Shown: one piece after another, positions 16,117 through 25,367 of the stretch | Layout: each line of letters opens with the position of its first letter | Position numbering within the stretch: the first letter of the stretch is position 1 | Source: Fusobacterium sp. JB019 | GTDB lineage: Bacteria; Fusobacteriota; Fusobacteriia; Fusobacteriales; Fusobacteriaceae | Length of the DNA stretch: 64,000 nucleotides | Reading direction: 5' to 3' | Assembly (NCBI GenBank): GCA_030673965.1 | Contig: JAUTCN010000002.1 | Location: forward strand, 372,001-436,000 | The notes under the pieces: generated by a model | Seen by the model: only the letters and a program-made list of their open reading frames with translations | Database searches by the model: none | What the model was told of the DNA's origin: nothing | Translations under genes and position numbers: made by a program

Positions 16117-17223
16117 TTATTTTTTTTGTATTTCTATTTTATTTCTTCCGCTATTTTTAACTCTATATAGAGCAATATCTGCTCCTTTGGCTAGTTCAGA
16201 TAAATTTTTATCATATGTTTTTAAGAAACTTATCCCAACACTCACAGTTATGTTTATATTTTTATCATTCACAACAAAGACATATTCATTAATCTTTTTC
16301 TGCAAATCAGACATGAGTTTTTTAGCTTCCTCAACATTTGTATTAGGAAGAACATAAGCAAATTCCTCTCCCCCTAATCTTCCTAATAAATATTCATTCC
16401 TTACAAATCCTTTCATTATTGAAGATAATTCTTTTAAAACTATATCCCCTGCATCATGACCATATTCATCATTAATACTTTTAAAATAATCAACATCCAC
16501 CATTGCAAAGGAAAAATCTTTTCCCTCTTCCTTACTTTTCTTAAAAGCTAACCTTGCCTTTTCTATAAAAGCTCTTCTATTCATAAGTCCAGTTAAAGCA
16601 TCAGATCTAGCAAGCAAATATAATTTTTCTTCTTGGTAATGTTCCCTTGTAATATCAGCTGAAACTCCTCTAAAACCTTTAAATTTATTTTCTTCATTAT
16701 AAATAGCTACTCCACTCATCTGCAACCAAACTTCATAACCATTTTTATGAACGACAACATATCTTCTTTTGTAAAGTTTTTCTTTCCTATCTACACTTTT
16801 ATAAAGATCATTTTCAAATCTTTTTTTATTATCCTCTTTTAAAATATCATATACAGACATATTCAGAAGTTCTTCTTGAGAATAACCTATAACTTTTTCA
16901 GCTTTTTTAGATACATAATTAAATTTACTATCTTTTCCTATTTCCCAAACTATTTCTTCAGCAGCCTCAGTTACATCTAAAAACCTTTGCCTACTTTCAT
17001 GTAGCTTTTCTTTAGCCATATTAAGTTGATAGTTTAAAGAAATTAAAACCATCAAGAAAAAACTTAAAATTACTATTCCAACTGCTCCAAAAAAAGCATA
17101 TTCCTTTGGAGTAAAATTACCTCGAGTATAAACATTATGTGCATAAATAAATTGATAATTAAGTGGAATTAATATCATCGTAAAAAACACTTGTGATTTA
17201 TTTTTTAATAACAATATTTTCAT
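16117..17223 (-). CDS. Membrane-anchored PAS-GGDEF diguanylate cyclase
   Basis: Up to 368 residues. Two N-terminal hydrophobic segments (about 12-30 and 45-65) are followed by a PAS domain (about 80-200, ending in the PAC motif FRGVSADITREHY) and a GGDEF domain (about 205-366). The active loop is GGEEF (near 290), with DALTGLMNRRAF at its start and DVDYFKSINDEYGHDAGD for metal binding. No RxxD inhibitory site is present five residues ahead of the loop (RNEY instead), so product inhibition may be lost. It should make cyclic di-GMP in response to a signal sensed by the PAS domain. The ATG abuts GGAG directly; a TTG three codons later has better spacing and may be the true start. Confidence 0.88.
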   Translation of the reverse strand: MKILLLKNKSQVFFTMILIPLNYQFIYAHNVYTRGNFTPKEYAFFGAVGIVILSFFLMVLISLNYQLNMAKEKLHESRQRFLDVTEAAEEIVWEIGKDSKFNYVSKKAEKVIGYSQEELLNMSVYDILKEDNKKRFENDLYKSVDRKEKLYKRRYVVVHKNGYEVWLQMSGVAIYNEENKFKGFRGVSADITREHYQEEKLYLLARSDALTGLMNRRAFIEKARLAFKKSKEEGKDFSFAMVDVDYFKSINDEYGHDAGDIVLKELSSIMKGFVRNEYLLGRLGGEEFAYVLPNTNVEEAKKLMSDLQKKINEYVFVVNDKNINITVSVGISFLKTYDKNLSELAKGADIALYRVKNSGRNKIEIQKK

Positions 17224-17317
17224 CTCCTTTTAAATCCTATTTATAATAACACACCACACTTACATATTATACCACTTTAAAAGGAAAACTTAAACTATAT
17301 TACAAAATAACATCTTT

Positions 17318-18601
17318 TTATACAAACATAGCAACTAACATAACTGATAATTCCGCCATTATCATTCCACCCCAAACAAAGCTTTTTCCTAAAACTAGAG
17401 GTACTGCAAAGATAAAGATACTATTTAAAACAAAACTTCTAAGCCCTGAAATAATTAAAGCATAATTTGTATTTTTAGTAGCTAAATAATAAACTGTATA
17501 TACAATATTAACTGAAGCAAAAATGAAAGAAATTCCATAAACACTCATACATTTATAAGCTATTGATATAAGATCCTCGTCTGAATTAAATATGGAGATA
17601 ATACTTTTTCCAAACACTAACATGATTCCATATATAATTACAGAAAGTAAAATATTTAATTTAATTCCTTTTTTAAAGAAATAGTTAGCTTTTTCCTTTT
17701 TATTTTGTCCAATACTTTGACTAATAAGAGGCTGAATTCCTTGACCTAAACCTGTAAACACACAAATCACTATTACTAGTATATATGAAATTACAGAAAA
17801 TGCAGAAACTCCAATATCCCCAAATATTTTCATAGCAAGATAATTATAACATAATATTGTAACTGGTTGACTCATTTGAGTAATAAACTCAGGCCTTCCT
17901 ATTTTTATAATATCTAAAAGATTCTTTTTATTTATTTTAGGCATTGATATTTTTAAAGTTCCTTTTCCACTTACAAAATGAAATAAAAGAACTATACAAG
18001 CTAATATCTGACCTAATCCTGATGCTATTGCAGCTCCTTTTAATCCCATGTTTAATGGAAAAATTAATAACCAATCTAGAAAAACATTTGTAACTGCTCC
18101 TGTTATCATTCCCCACAAAGCAAGTTCAGGATTATTATCATTTCTAACAAATACAGATAAAATAGAACTTCCACAAAAGAAAATTCCAAAAATAACATAG
18201 TATTTTAAATAAGTAGCAGTTCCTTCCTCTAAAACTTTACTAGCTCCTAAAAATCTTGCTAGTTGAACTGGAAATAAAACACTTATCAAGGTCATAAACA
18301 AAGAAAAAGAAAAAACAATCATCAAACTTAAATTAAAATAATTATTCGCTTTTTTATAATCTTTTTTTCCAAATTCTATTGAAGTTAAAGTTGCTCCACC
18401 CATGGCAACCATCATTGTAACTGCTGTTAACAAAGAAATGAAAGGTATTGCTATATTAACTGCTGCAAGTCCAGTTGTCCCTACTCCTCTTCCAACAAAA
18501 ATTCCATCCACTACAAAATATAAACCTGTAACTAACATTGCCCCAATTGACGGTATTACAAATTTATAAAACTTTTTATCATCTGATAAATTTTCTAACA
18601 T
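17318..18601 (-). CDS. MATE-family multidrug efflux transporter
   Basis: 427 residues with about twelve membrane helices. The N-terminal half has the MATE/NorM-type pattern FVIPSIGAMLVTGLYFVVDGIFVGRGVGTTGLAAVNIAIP, and TQMSQPVTILCYNYLAMKIFG lies in the second half. It ends shortly after the last helix (MLVAMFV), slightly short of the usual 445-460. It likely exports cationic drugs in exchange for Na+ or H+. The divergent MerR gene (70-base gap) and the 19-base-spacer promoter ahead of it indicate drug-induced activation. Confidence 0.9.
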   Translation of the reverse strand: MLENLSDDKKFYKFVIPSIGAMLVTGLYFVVDGIFVGRGVGTTGLAAVNIAIPFISLLTAVTMMVAMGGATLTSIEFGKKDYKKANNYFNLSLMIVFSFSLFMTLISVLFPVQLARFLGASKVLEEGTATYLKYYVIFGIFFCGSSILSVFVRNDNNPELALWGMITGAVTNVFLDWLLIFPLNMGLKGAAIASGLGQILACIVLLFHFVSGKGTLKISMPKINKKNLLDIIKIGRPEFITQMSQPVTILCYNYLAMKIFGDIGVSAFSVISYILVIVICVFTGLGQGIQPLISQSIGQNKKEKANYFFKKGIKLNILLSVIIYGIMLVFGKSIISIFNSDEDLISIAYKCMSVYGISFIFASVNIVYTVYYLATKNTNYALIISGLRSFVLNSIFIFAVPLVLGKSFVWGGMIMAELSVMLVAMFV

Positions 18602-18641
18602 GTATCCCCCTTATATTTTTTCTACTTTATGATATAATGAA

Positions 18642-18672
18642 AGTATAAACTATACCATAATAGGAGAGTCAA
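18642..18672 (-). promoter_or_regulatory. MerR-type promoter (19-base spacer) of the MATE gene
   Basis: On the minus strand TTGACT (18667-18672) and TATACT (18642-18647) are 19 bases apart, the over-long spacing characteristic of promoters activated by MerR-family regulators. The spacer contains CTAT/ATAG half-sites. The -35 element touches the first base of the divergent merR start codon. A plus-strand -10 TATAAT for merR lies at 18633-18638. Confidence 0.7.
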
Positions 18673-19487
18673 TGAAAATGAATGAAAATAAAGAAAAATT
18701 TTTATCAATAGGACAAGTGGCTAATTTAAAAGGTGTTAGTGTTAAATCTTTAAGATATTATGAAAGATTAGGAATATTAATACCTGCATACATAAATGAA
18801 GAAACAGGATATCGATATTATAAAATTGAACAAATGATTATAATTGATTTGATAATTAATTGCATTAACTTAGATATTCCTCTTAAAAACTTTCATAATT
18901 ATTATGCAAAGGATAAACTTTTAAATGTAAAAAAACTTCTAGAAGATGGAATTAAGATTGCCAATGAAAAAAAAGCTAAAATAGATAAAACTTTAAAAAA
19001 TTTAAATTATATTTCAAATCATTTAAAAACAACTGAAGAAATAAAAAAACATAAAGGAACATACGAAATTTCCTGTAAAGAACGTTTTTTTATAACTTGT
19101 AAGTGGAGTGGAGATGTAAATAATTTAAAAGAATTTATAAAAAAAATAACTGACCTTTATAATCAATGTGAAGATCTTGATTTAGAAAGTAAGTTTAATC
19201 AAGGAATAATAATTATAAATGAAAATAGCACCATAAAAAAAATGGTATTCCTAGAAATATCTAAGAATACCAAATATATTGAAAATTTAATTGTCATCCC
19301 CAAAGGGGAATTCACCTGTGAGATTTTTGATTATGATGAAATCTCAATCATTGAAAATAAATATTTAGAAAAACTAATTCCTTCAAAGGAAGGGATTTAT
19401 ATATTTAGAGAATTATATGACAACTATGCCAGCTACAATCCTACTCCTCTTGAAGTACAAGTTTACATCAAAGGAGCAAATAAATAA
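18672..19487 (+). CDS. MerR-family multidrug-responsive regulator (BmrR/BltR-like)
   Basis: 271 residues. The N-terminal MerR winged HTH (about 10-80) reads LSIGQVANLKGVSVKSLRYYERLGILIPAYINEETGYRYY. A dimerisation coiled coil follows (about 85-125). The C-terminal domain (about 135-268) has the GyrI-like effector layout ending in PTPLEVQVYIKG. Such regulators bind cationic drugs and twist 19-base-spacer promoters to switch on efflux genes; the divergent MATE gene has exactly that promoter. The ATG at 18672 follows AGGAG by five bases. Its last 25 bases overlap the convergent cls gene. Confidence 0.9.
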   Translation: MKMNENKEKFLSIGQVANLKGVSVKSLRYYERLGILIPAYINEETGYRYYKIEQMIIIDLIINCINLDIPLKNFHNYYAKDKLLNVKKLLEDGIKIANEKKAKIDKTLKNLNYISNHLKTTEEIKKHKGTYEISCKERFFITCKWSGDVNNLKEFIKKITDLYNQCEDLDLESKFNQGIIIINENSTIKKMVFLEISKNTKYIENLIVIPKGEFTCEIFDYDEISIIENKYLEKLIPSKEGIYIFRELYDNYASYNPTPLEVQVYIKGANK

Positions 19488-20956
19488 AGTACATCTATGA
19501 AGAAATTATATATGAAGCTTTTATTATAGTCTTCTTGTGTAATTTCTTCACTCACCCTTAATGTATTTATAAAATCATCCCTAACTTCTTTTACTGAATT
19601 AGTCTCATACATCCAAGTACCACATTCAAAATGATGAAATAAAGATCTATAATCTAAATTAATAGATCCAACTATAGCTAATTTATCATCTGATACCAAT
19701 GTTTTTCCATGAATAAATCCTGGAGTATATTCATATATTTCTATTCCATAATCACAAAGTCTTTTATAATTTGAACGAGTAAGCATATGAACTGCTTTCT
19801 TATCCCAAATACGAGGTGTTATAATTTTTATTTTAACACCTGATTTAACTGCATTAATCAAAGCATTTTGCATCATATCATCTATGATTAGATATGGTGT
19901 AGTTATATAAATATATTTTTTTGCATTACTTATAATATTTAAAAGTAGATCTACTGCTAAGTTATCCTCATCAATAGGACTACTTGAAAATGGAATACAA
20001 AGTCCATTAGCTTTATTAGAATTTTCTATATTACCCTTATATTTTTCCACATCTACACTTACATCTCTAGTAAAGCTCCATGTTTCTAAAAATATTTTTG
20101 CAAATTCAAAAGCTGAATCACCTGTAACTTTAATTCCCATGTCCTTCCAGTGTCCATATTTTACAATAGCATTAATATATTCATCTGCAATATTAATCCC
20201 CCCATTAAAAGCTACCTCCCCATCAATAACTATAATCTTCCTATGGTCACGATTATTTACATTTGTATTAATCACTGGTTTAACAGGATTGAATATCTCA
20301 GTTTCTATCCCCTTACTTTCTAAAAACTTAGGATATTTAGGATCCAAAGTAGCAAAACAACCTATATCATCATACATAACCTTAACTTCAACACCAGCTT
20401 TCGCCTTTTCAATTAAAATTTCTAAAATACTACCCCACATTTCTCCTGTATTAATAATAAAACTCTGAATGAAAATATATCTCTTTGCTTTTTCAAGCTC
20501 TATTAAAACTTCTTTAAAAAATTTCTCCCCAATTTCAAGATATTTAGTTTCATTATTTATACATACATTATAATGAGCATGATGATTAAGTAATTGGACT
20601 TGTCTTTTAGGATAATCTAACTGACAAGTATCATATAATGTATATTTCCTTTGATATTTATGAGTATTTTTCATAATGCTTTTCTTTAATTTTTTTCTAT
20701 CTCTTTGTAATAGGAAGATTAATATTACTGCAAAAACAGGAAAAACAAAGATTAATATTATCCAAGCTATTTTAAAATTCCCTATTAATTCAGATCTAAT
20801 AATAGTTAACCCAATTAATAAAGACACAAATGCTAAGATTCCTTCAATATGTGCAATACTACCAAACAAGTCTGTAAATAAAAATGAAAATAACATTATT
20901 TGTAAAATAGCTGCTAATAAAATAATTATACTTCTTTTCAAAATCGAACTTTTCAT
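19463..20956 (-). CDS. cls: Cardiolipin synthase (phospholipase D family)
   Basis: 497 residues from the ATG at 20956, six bases after AAAGGAG. Two N-terminal membrane helices (about 8-55) precede two phospholipase D domains. The HxK motifs are HRKIIVIDGEVAFNGGIN (near 225) and HGKTLVSDDKLAIVGSIN (near 405). The enzyme condenses two phosphatidylglycerols (or phosphatidylglycerol with CDP-diacylglycerol) into cardiolipin at the inner membrane, downstream of PgsA. The gene converges on merR and the two overlap by 25 bases, so neither has room for its own terminator there. Confidence 0.93.
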   Translation of the reverse strand: MKSSILKRSIIILLAAILQIMLFSFLFTDLFGSIAHIEGILAFVSLLIGLTIIRSELIGNFKIAWIILIFVFPVFAVILIFLLQRDRKKLKKSIMKNTHKYQRKYTLYDTCQLDYPKRQVQLLNHHAHYNVCINNETKYLEIGEKFFKEVLIELEKAKRYIFIQSFIINTGEMWGSILEILIEKAKAGVEVKVMYDDIGCFATLDPKYPKFLESKGIETEIFNPVKPVINTNVNNRDHRKIIVIDGEVAFNGGINIADEYINAIVKYGHWKDMGIKVTGDSAFEFAKIFLETWSFTRDVSVDVEKYKGNIENSNKANGLCIPFSSSPIDEDNLAVDLLLNIISNAKKYIYITTPYLIIDDMMQNALINAVKSGVKIKIITPRIWDKKAVHMLTRSNYKRLCDYGIEIYEYTPGFIHGKTLVSDDKLAIVGSINLDYRSLFHHFECGTWMYETNSVKEVRDDFINTLRVSEEITQEDYNKSFIYNFFIDVLYLFAPLM

Positions 20957-21008
20957 AGGCAACTCCTTTTAACTCTCATACTCTAGCTTTTATTGTGTAA
21001 TTCAAATT

Positions 21009-21872
21009 TTATTTCACTTTTTTATAAACATATAATTCATGAATTTCTTTATCATAACCTTCATAGAAACCAACTGGCATTCCTCTATCAACCTTTGTTC
21101 CACGATTTGATAAAACAACTAACTCATTTGTTTCAGGATCTATTGATAGTCCTTCTATTTCTCCAGCTCTTCTAAAGTCCTTCATTTCACGGAATAATCT
21201 TGTATATGTAGCTGTTTTGTTTAAATCAGATACATCACAAATATAAATGTTATCACTTTCATCATAGTCAGCGTCTCCATCATCAGCAGAGATTAACACT
21301 TTACCATCAACACAGAATATTCCTTGTGTGTATTGTGGGTCAGGACGTAAATGAACTTTTCCATCATATTTTTTAGTTTCTAAATTATAACGATAGATAT
21401 ATCTCCCCTTTGTCCAATCTGCCATCCAAACCATGTTTCTCTCACGATCAACAGCTAAACCACAAACTTCAACTTGCCCTGAAGTTTCATCCCAAGGAAT
21501 TGAATATTTATATTCTAAAGTTTTTGCATCATAAACTGCAACTTGAATATTTTTACTTACACCAAATTGAAATATTTCTATTCCAGTGTAAATCTCTCCA
21601 TTCCATACATCGATGTCTCCTAAATGGTTTGCTTCTTTTTCTAATTTTGTGAAAGGATTTTCATTTTTAGCAACAAGTTCACCATCTTTAGTATACTTAT
21701 ATAAAGCTTTACTATTAGACACATAATAATAATCTTTATCAATAGCTATCCCTTGTCTTCCTTTAACTTCAATCACTTTCTCTAATTTGTATTCCTCACC
21801 TAATTTTGCTGCTCCTAATAAATTAGTACTCAATGTAACTACTGCAAAAAACATCATGATTCTTTTTAACAT
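21009..21872 (-). CDS. Secreted beta-propeller-like protein
   Basis: 287 residues. A cleavable signal peptide (MLKRIMMFFAVVTLSTNLLGAA) precedes repeated short beta-strand units with Asp/Gly turns, such as GIAIDKDYYYVSNSKALYKYTKDGELV, LAVDRERNMVWMADWTKGRYIYRYN and LSIDPETNELVVLSNRGTKV. These resemble SMP-30/NHL or YncE-like propellers that bind small molecules or proteins in the periplasm or on the surface. No catalytic signature is visible and I do not recognise the family. It is transcribed separately from cls. The leader is unusually GT-rich (minus strand, about 21895-21960). Confidence 0.7.
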   Translation of the reverse strand: MLKRIMMFFAVVTLSTNLLGAAKLGEEYKLEKVIEVKGRQGIAIDKDYYYVSNSKALYKYTKDGELVAKNENPFTKLEKEANHLGDIDVWNGEIYTGIEIFQFGVSKNIQVAVYDAKTLEYKYSIPWDETSGQVEVCGLAVDRERNMVWMADWTKGRYIYRYNLETKKYDGKVHLRPDPQYTQGIFCVDGKVLISADDGDADYDESDNIYICDVSDLNKTATYTRLFREMKDFRRAGEIEGLSIDPETNELVVLSNRGTKVDRGMPVGFYEGYDKEIHELYVYKKVK

Positions 21873-21993
21873 TTACATCACTCCATAAATTAAATAACAC
21901 AACACACAATTGATACAAAACACACAAAACACACACAATAAATTTGTTTAACTTACACAATAAAGCCACCTATGTATTATATCCTATTTTTTA

Positions 21994-22755
21994 TTAATTT
22001 AAAAGTTTTTTTATGTAATTTTTAACTTCCTCATAGTCTCCATTAGTCTCATTTATCTTCTTAACTATTGCTGTTCCTACAATAACATTGTCAACATACT
22101 CATATATTTTTTTTACATCTTCAGAGCTACTAATCCCAAAACCAACTGCTACGGGGATATCTGAGTATTTTTTAACTTCCTCAATATACTTTTCAAAGTC
22201 CTTATAAAAATCAGATTCTCTACCAGTTACGCCTAAAGATGAAACTGTATATACAAAGCCACTTCCTCTAGAAAGAGTCTTTGCCATTCTGTTATTTGAT
22301 GTAGGAGTTGCAAAGGGAATTAAAGCAACTTTTTCTTGATCTAAATATTCTAACATTTCATCTTGTTCTTCGTATGGCAAGTCAGGTATTATCAATCCAT
22401 CTATTCCAACTTCTTCACATCTTTTTATAAACTCTTTTACTCCATAATTATATATAGAATTATAATATATAAGAAAAACTAAAGGTATATTTATTTCATC
22501 TCTAAATTTACTAATTTCGTCAAAGATAGATCTTAGATTAACTCCTTTTTCTATAGCTCTTTGTCCTGCACTTTGAATAACTGGTCCATCTGCCAAAGGA
22601 TCTGAGAAAGGAACTCCTATTTCTATAACATCACAGCCTCCATCTTCTAAAGCTCTAACCATAAGTCCTAATTTCTCCAAACTAGGATCCCCCCCTGTTA
22701 AAAATCCTATAAAATTTTTCTTCTTTTCTCTTAATTTTTTTTCTAATCTATTCAT
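21994..22755 (-). CDS. trpA: Tryptophan synthase alpha chain
   Basis: 253 residues from the second of two in-frame ATGs: 22755 lies eight bases after AAGGAG, the first ATG (22761) only two. The TIM barrel carries the catalytic glutamate and aspartate in IEIGVPFSDPLADGP. FLTGGDPS, GLIIPDLPYEE and the phosphate-binding GVTGRES and VGFGISS loops are all present. It splits indole-3-glycerol phosphate into indole and glyceraldehyde-3-phosphate, channelling indole to TrpB. Last gene of the trp operon. Confidence 0.96.
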   Translation of the reverse strand: MNRLEKKLREKKKNFIGFLTGGDPSLEKLGLMVRALEDGGCDVIEIGVPFSDPLADGPVIQSAGQRAIEKGVNLRSIFDEISKFRDEINIPLVFLIYYNSIYNYGVKEFIKRCEEVGIDGLIIPDLPYEEQDEMLEYLDQEKVALIPFATPTSNNRMAKTLSRGSGFVYTVSSLGVTGRESDFYKDFEKYIEEVKKYSDIPVAVGFGISSSEDVKKIYEYVDNVIVGTAIVKKINETNGDYEEVKNYIKKLLN

Positions 22756-22767
22756 AGTCATAACTCC

Positions 22768-23967
22768 TTATTTATTTAATTTGTGAATGTCGTTGTTTTC
22801 ATAATAGTCCATTATTGTATTCATATCCTTATCCCCTCTTCCAGAGATATTTATAATTATAATGTCATCTTCTGTAGTTTCATCAATTTCTCTTAGAGCA
22901 AGAGCAACTGCGTGAGAACTTTCAATTGCTGGAATAATTCCCTCAACACTTGATAATTCTTTTAATGCAACTAAAGCTTCCTCATCATTTACAACTTCAT
23001 AACGAGCTCTATCTACACTTTTCAAATAAGTATGCTCAGGACCTACACCAGGATAATCAAGACCTGCTGATATTGAATGAGCTGGACAAATATTTCCATT
23101 TTCATCTGTAAATAATGCTGATTTCATTCCTTGGAAAACTCCTATATTAAGTTTTACTTCATCTGATAAAACTACAGCATGTTTCCCTGATTTTACTCCT
23201 AGTCCACCAGCTTCAGCTCCTATTAATTTAACATTTTCATCTTTAACAAAGGAATGAAATATTCCCATTGCATTACTTCCCCCACCAATACAAGCATATA
23301 TCCTATTTGGTAGTCTTCCCTCTTTTTCTAAAATTTGAGCTCTAGCCTCTTCTCCTATAACTTTTTGAAACTCTCTAACCATATAAGGATAAGGATGAGG
23401 ACCTACAACTGAACCTATAACATAGAAAGTATCTTCAACACTACGAACCCATTCTTTTATAGCCTCATTAGTGGCATCTTTCAAAGTACTTGTTCCACTT
23501 GTAACTGATACAACTTCAGCATTTAATAATTTCATTTTAAATACATTCAAAGATTGTCTTTCAACATCTTCTTTCCCCATGAAAACTCTACATTCCATTC
23601 CCATTAATGTAGCTACAGTTGCAACTGCCACACCATGTTGTCCAGCTCCTGTTTCTGCAATAACTTTTGTTTTCCCCATTCTTTTAGCTAATAAAACTTG
23701 CCCTAGAACATTATTTATTTTATGAGCTCCTGTATGATTTAGATCTTCTCTTTTTAAATATATTTTTGCTTTCCCGTATTTCTCACTAAGAGCCTTTGCA
23801 TAATATAAAGGGTTTGCTCTTCCCACATATTCCTTTAAATAATAATTATATTCATCCATAAACTCCTTATCATTTAAAGCCTCTTTCAATTCTTTATCTA
23901 AGTCTAATAATGGATTCATTAAACTTTCTGGAACATATTGTCCTCCGAATTCTCCAAATTTTGTCAT
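22768..23967 (-). CDS. trpB: Tryptophan synthase beta chain
   Basis: 399 residues of the PLP-dependent TrpB1 type. The Schiff-base lysine is in [16 protein letters not shown] (near residue 84) and the phosphate-binding loop GGGSNAMG near 230. [11 protein letters not shown] contains the catalytic glutamate. It condenses indole with serine to tryptophan in the alpha2-beta2 complex. It lies 12 bases before trpA and 18 bases after trpF. Confidence 0.97.
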   Translation of the reverse strand: MTKFGEFGGQYVPESLMNPLLDLDKELKEALNDKEFMDEYNYYLKEYVGRANPLYYAKALSEKYGKAKIYLKREDLNHTGAHKINNVLGQVLLAKRMGKTKVIAETGAGQHGVAVATVATLMGMECRVFMGKEDVERQSLNVFKMKLLNAEVVSVTSGTSTLKDATNEAIKEWVRSVEDTFYVIGSVVGPHPYPYMVREFQKVIGEEARAQILEKEGRLPNRIYACIGGGSNAMGIFHSFVKDENVKLIGAEAGGLGVKSGKHAVVLSDEVKLNIGVFQGMKSALFTDENGNICPAHSISAGLDYPGVGPEHTYLKSVDRARYEVVNDEEALVALKELSSVEGIIPAIESSHAVALALREIDETTEDDIIIINISGRGDKDMNTIMDYYENNDIHKLNK

Positions 23968-23985
23968 AACATAACCTTCCTTTCA

Positions 23986-24606
23986 TTAATTAATGTTTTC
24001 AAATAATAATTTTATTTTTTCTCTATCCTTTATTAAATTTGTCTCAACTCCTGAATTAACATCTATAACATCAGCCTTTGAAATATTTATTGCATTTTTT
24101 ATATTCTCACTATTTATTCCCCCTGCAAGAATTTTCTTTTGATCTAATTTTATGTTTTTTATTAATCCCCAATCAAAACTTTCTCCAGTACCTCCGAACT
24201 TTCCTTTTTTGAAGGTTTCAAATAATATCCCATCAACCATTTTATATTTTTTTAATTCTAGAATATCTAACTCTTCCTTAACATGTACAACTTTCCATAT
24301 TTTTATATTTCTTGACTTTAAATTTCTTTTTAATTCTCTTATATATTTTATACTCTCATTTCCATGAAGCTGAATAATTTTAAGCCCACATATTTCAATT
24401 GCTTTTATAACAAAAGAAATATCTTCATTTACAAAAACTCCAACTGGTAAAATACCCTTCCTTAAATTTCTAATTAAAATCATTCCCTTAGCCAAAGGAA
24501 TCTTTCTTTTAGAATTAGAAAAAATAAAGCCAGCATATTTTAAATTAAACTCATTTATTATTTCTATCTCTTCTAGTTCTTTAATTCCACATATTTTTAT
24601 TTCCAT
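23986..24606 (-). CDS. trpF: Phosphoribosylanthranilate isomerase
   Basis: 206 residues, a single TIM barrel. The N-terminal KICGIKELEE carries the catalytic cysteine and later strands LAGGINSENI and IDVNSGVE bind phosphate. It performs the Amadori rearrangement of phosphoribosylanthranilate, step 3 of the pathway. The sequence is lysine- and isoleucine-rich compared with its neighbours, but the active-site motifs are intact. It is a separate gene, not fused to trpC as in enterobacteria. Confidence 0.94.
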   Translation of the reverse strand: MEIKICGIKELEEIEIINEFNLKYAGFIFSNSKRKIPLAKGMILIRNLRKGILPVGVFVNEDISFVIKAIEICGLKIIQLHGNESIKYIRELKRNLKSRNIKIWKVVHVKEELDILELKKYKMVDGILFETFKKGKFGGTGESFDWGLIKNIKLDQKKILAGGINSENIKNAINISKADVIDVNSGVETNLIKDREKIKLLFENIN

Positions 24607-24618
24607 AATTTTTCCTTT

Positions 24619-25365
24619 TTAATTAGAATAATTTTCTTTAAATTCCCTTGCCAAATTTTTCATAGAAGGAGCTCTCATAAAACTTTCACCAACTAAAATA
24701 CCGTCAATTTTTACCTTTGATAGCTTTTTAATATCCTCTTCATTTTTTATACCTGATTCACTAACAACTAAAATATTTTTAGGAATATATCTTCTTAAAT
24801 CTATTGTATTTTTTACATCAGTGGTAAAACTTTTAAGATCTCTATTGTTTATACCTATAATATCTGCTCCAATATCTAAAGCTATATCTATCTCTTCCTT
24901 TGTGTGAACTTCCACCAAGACATCTAAATCTATTAACTTTGCTGTGTCGTAAAGTTCCTTTAATTTCTTTTTATGTAAAATATTTACAATTAATAATATC
25001 GCACTTGCACCTAGAGCCTTTGCATTATAAATTTGAATCTTATCCAAAATAAAATCTTTACAAAGAACAGGAATTTCAACTTCTTTTGCTACATTTTGCA
25101 AATATTCATCCCTTCCTAAGAAAAATTCTTCCTCTGTTAACACTGAGATAGCATCTACACAGATATTATATTTTCTTCCTAATTTGCAAGGATTAAAATC
25201 TTCTTTTATCAATCCCTTGGAAGGAGAAGCTTTTTTTATTTCACCAATTATACTTAACCCTTCTTTTTTTAAAGCTTCATAAAAAGTCATCTTCCTTTTA
25301 GTTTTATATTTTTTTTCTATAAATTTTAATTTTGCATCTACAATTTTTTTCAAATATTCTTCCAT
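24619..25365 (-). CDS. trpC: Indole-3-glycerol phosphate synthase
   Basis: 248 residues with an N-terminal helical extension and a TIM barrel. The motifs IIGEIKKASPSKG (catalytic lysines), LCKDFILDKIQIYNA, VLVEVHTKEE and IGINNRDLKSF are diagnostic of TrpC, and VVSESGI closes the phosphate site. It converts carboxyphenylamino-deoxyribulose phosphate to indole-3-glycerol phosphate. Only two bases separate it from trpD, so the two are probably translationally coupled. Confidence 0.96.
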   Translation of the reverse strand: MEEYLKKIVDAKLKFIEKKYKTKRKMTFYEALKKEGLSIIGEIKKASPSKGLIKEDFNPCKLGRKYNICVDAISVLTEEEFFLGRDEYLQNVAKEVEIPVLCKDFILDKIQIYNAKALGASAILLIVNILHKKKLKELYDTAKLIDLDVLVEVHTKEEIDIALDIGADIIGINNRDLKSFTTDVKNTIDLRRYIPKNILVVSESGIKNEEDIKKLSKVKIDGILVGESFMRAPSMKNLAREFKENYSN

Positions 25366-25367
25366 AC

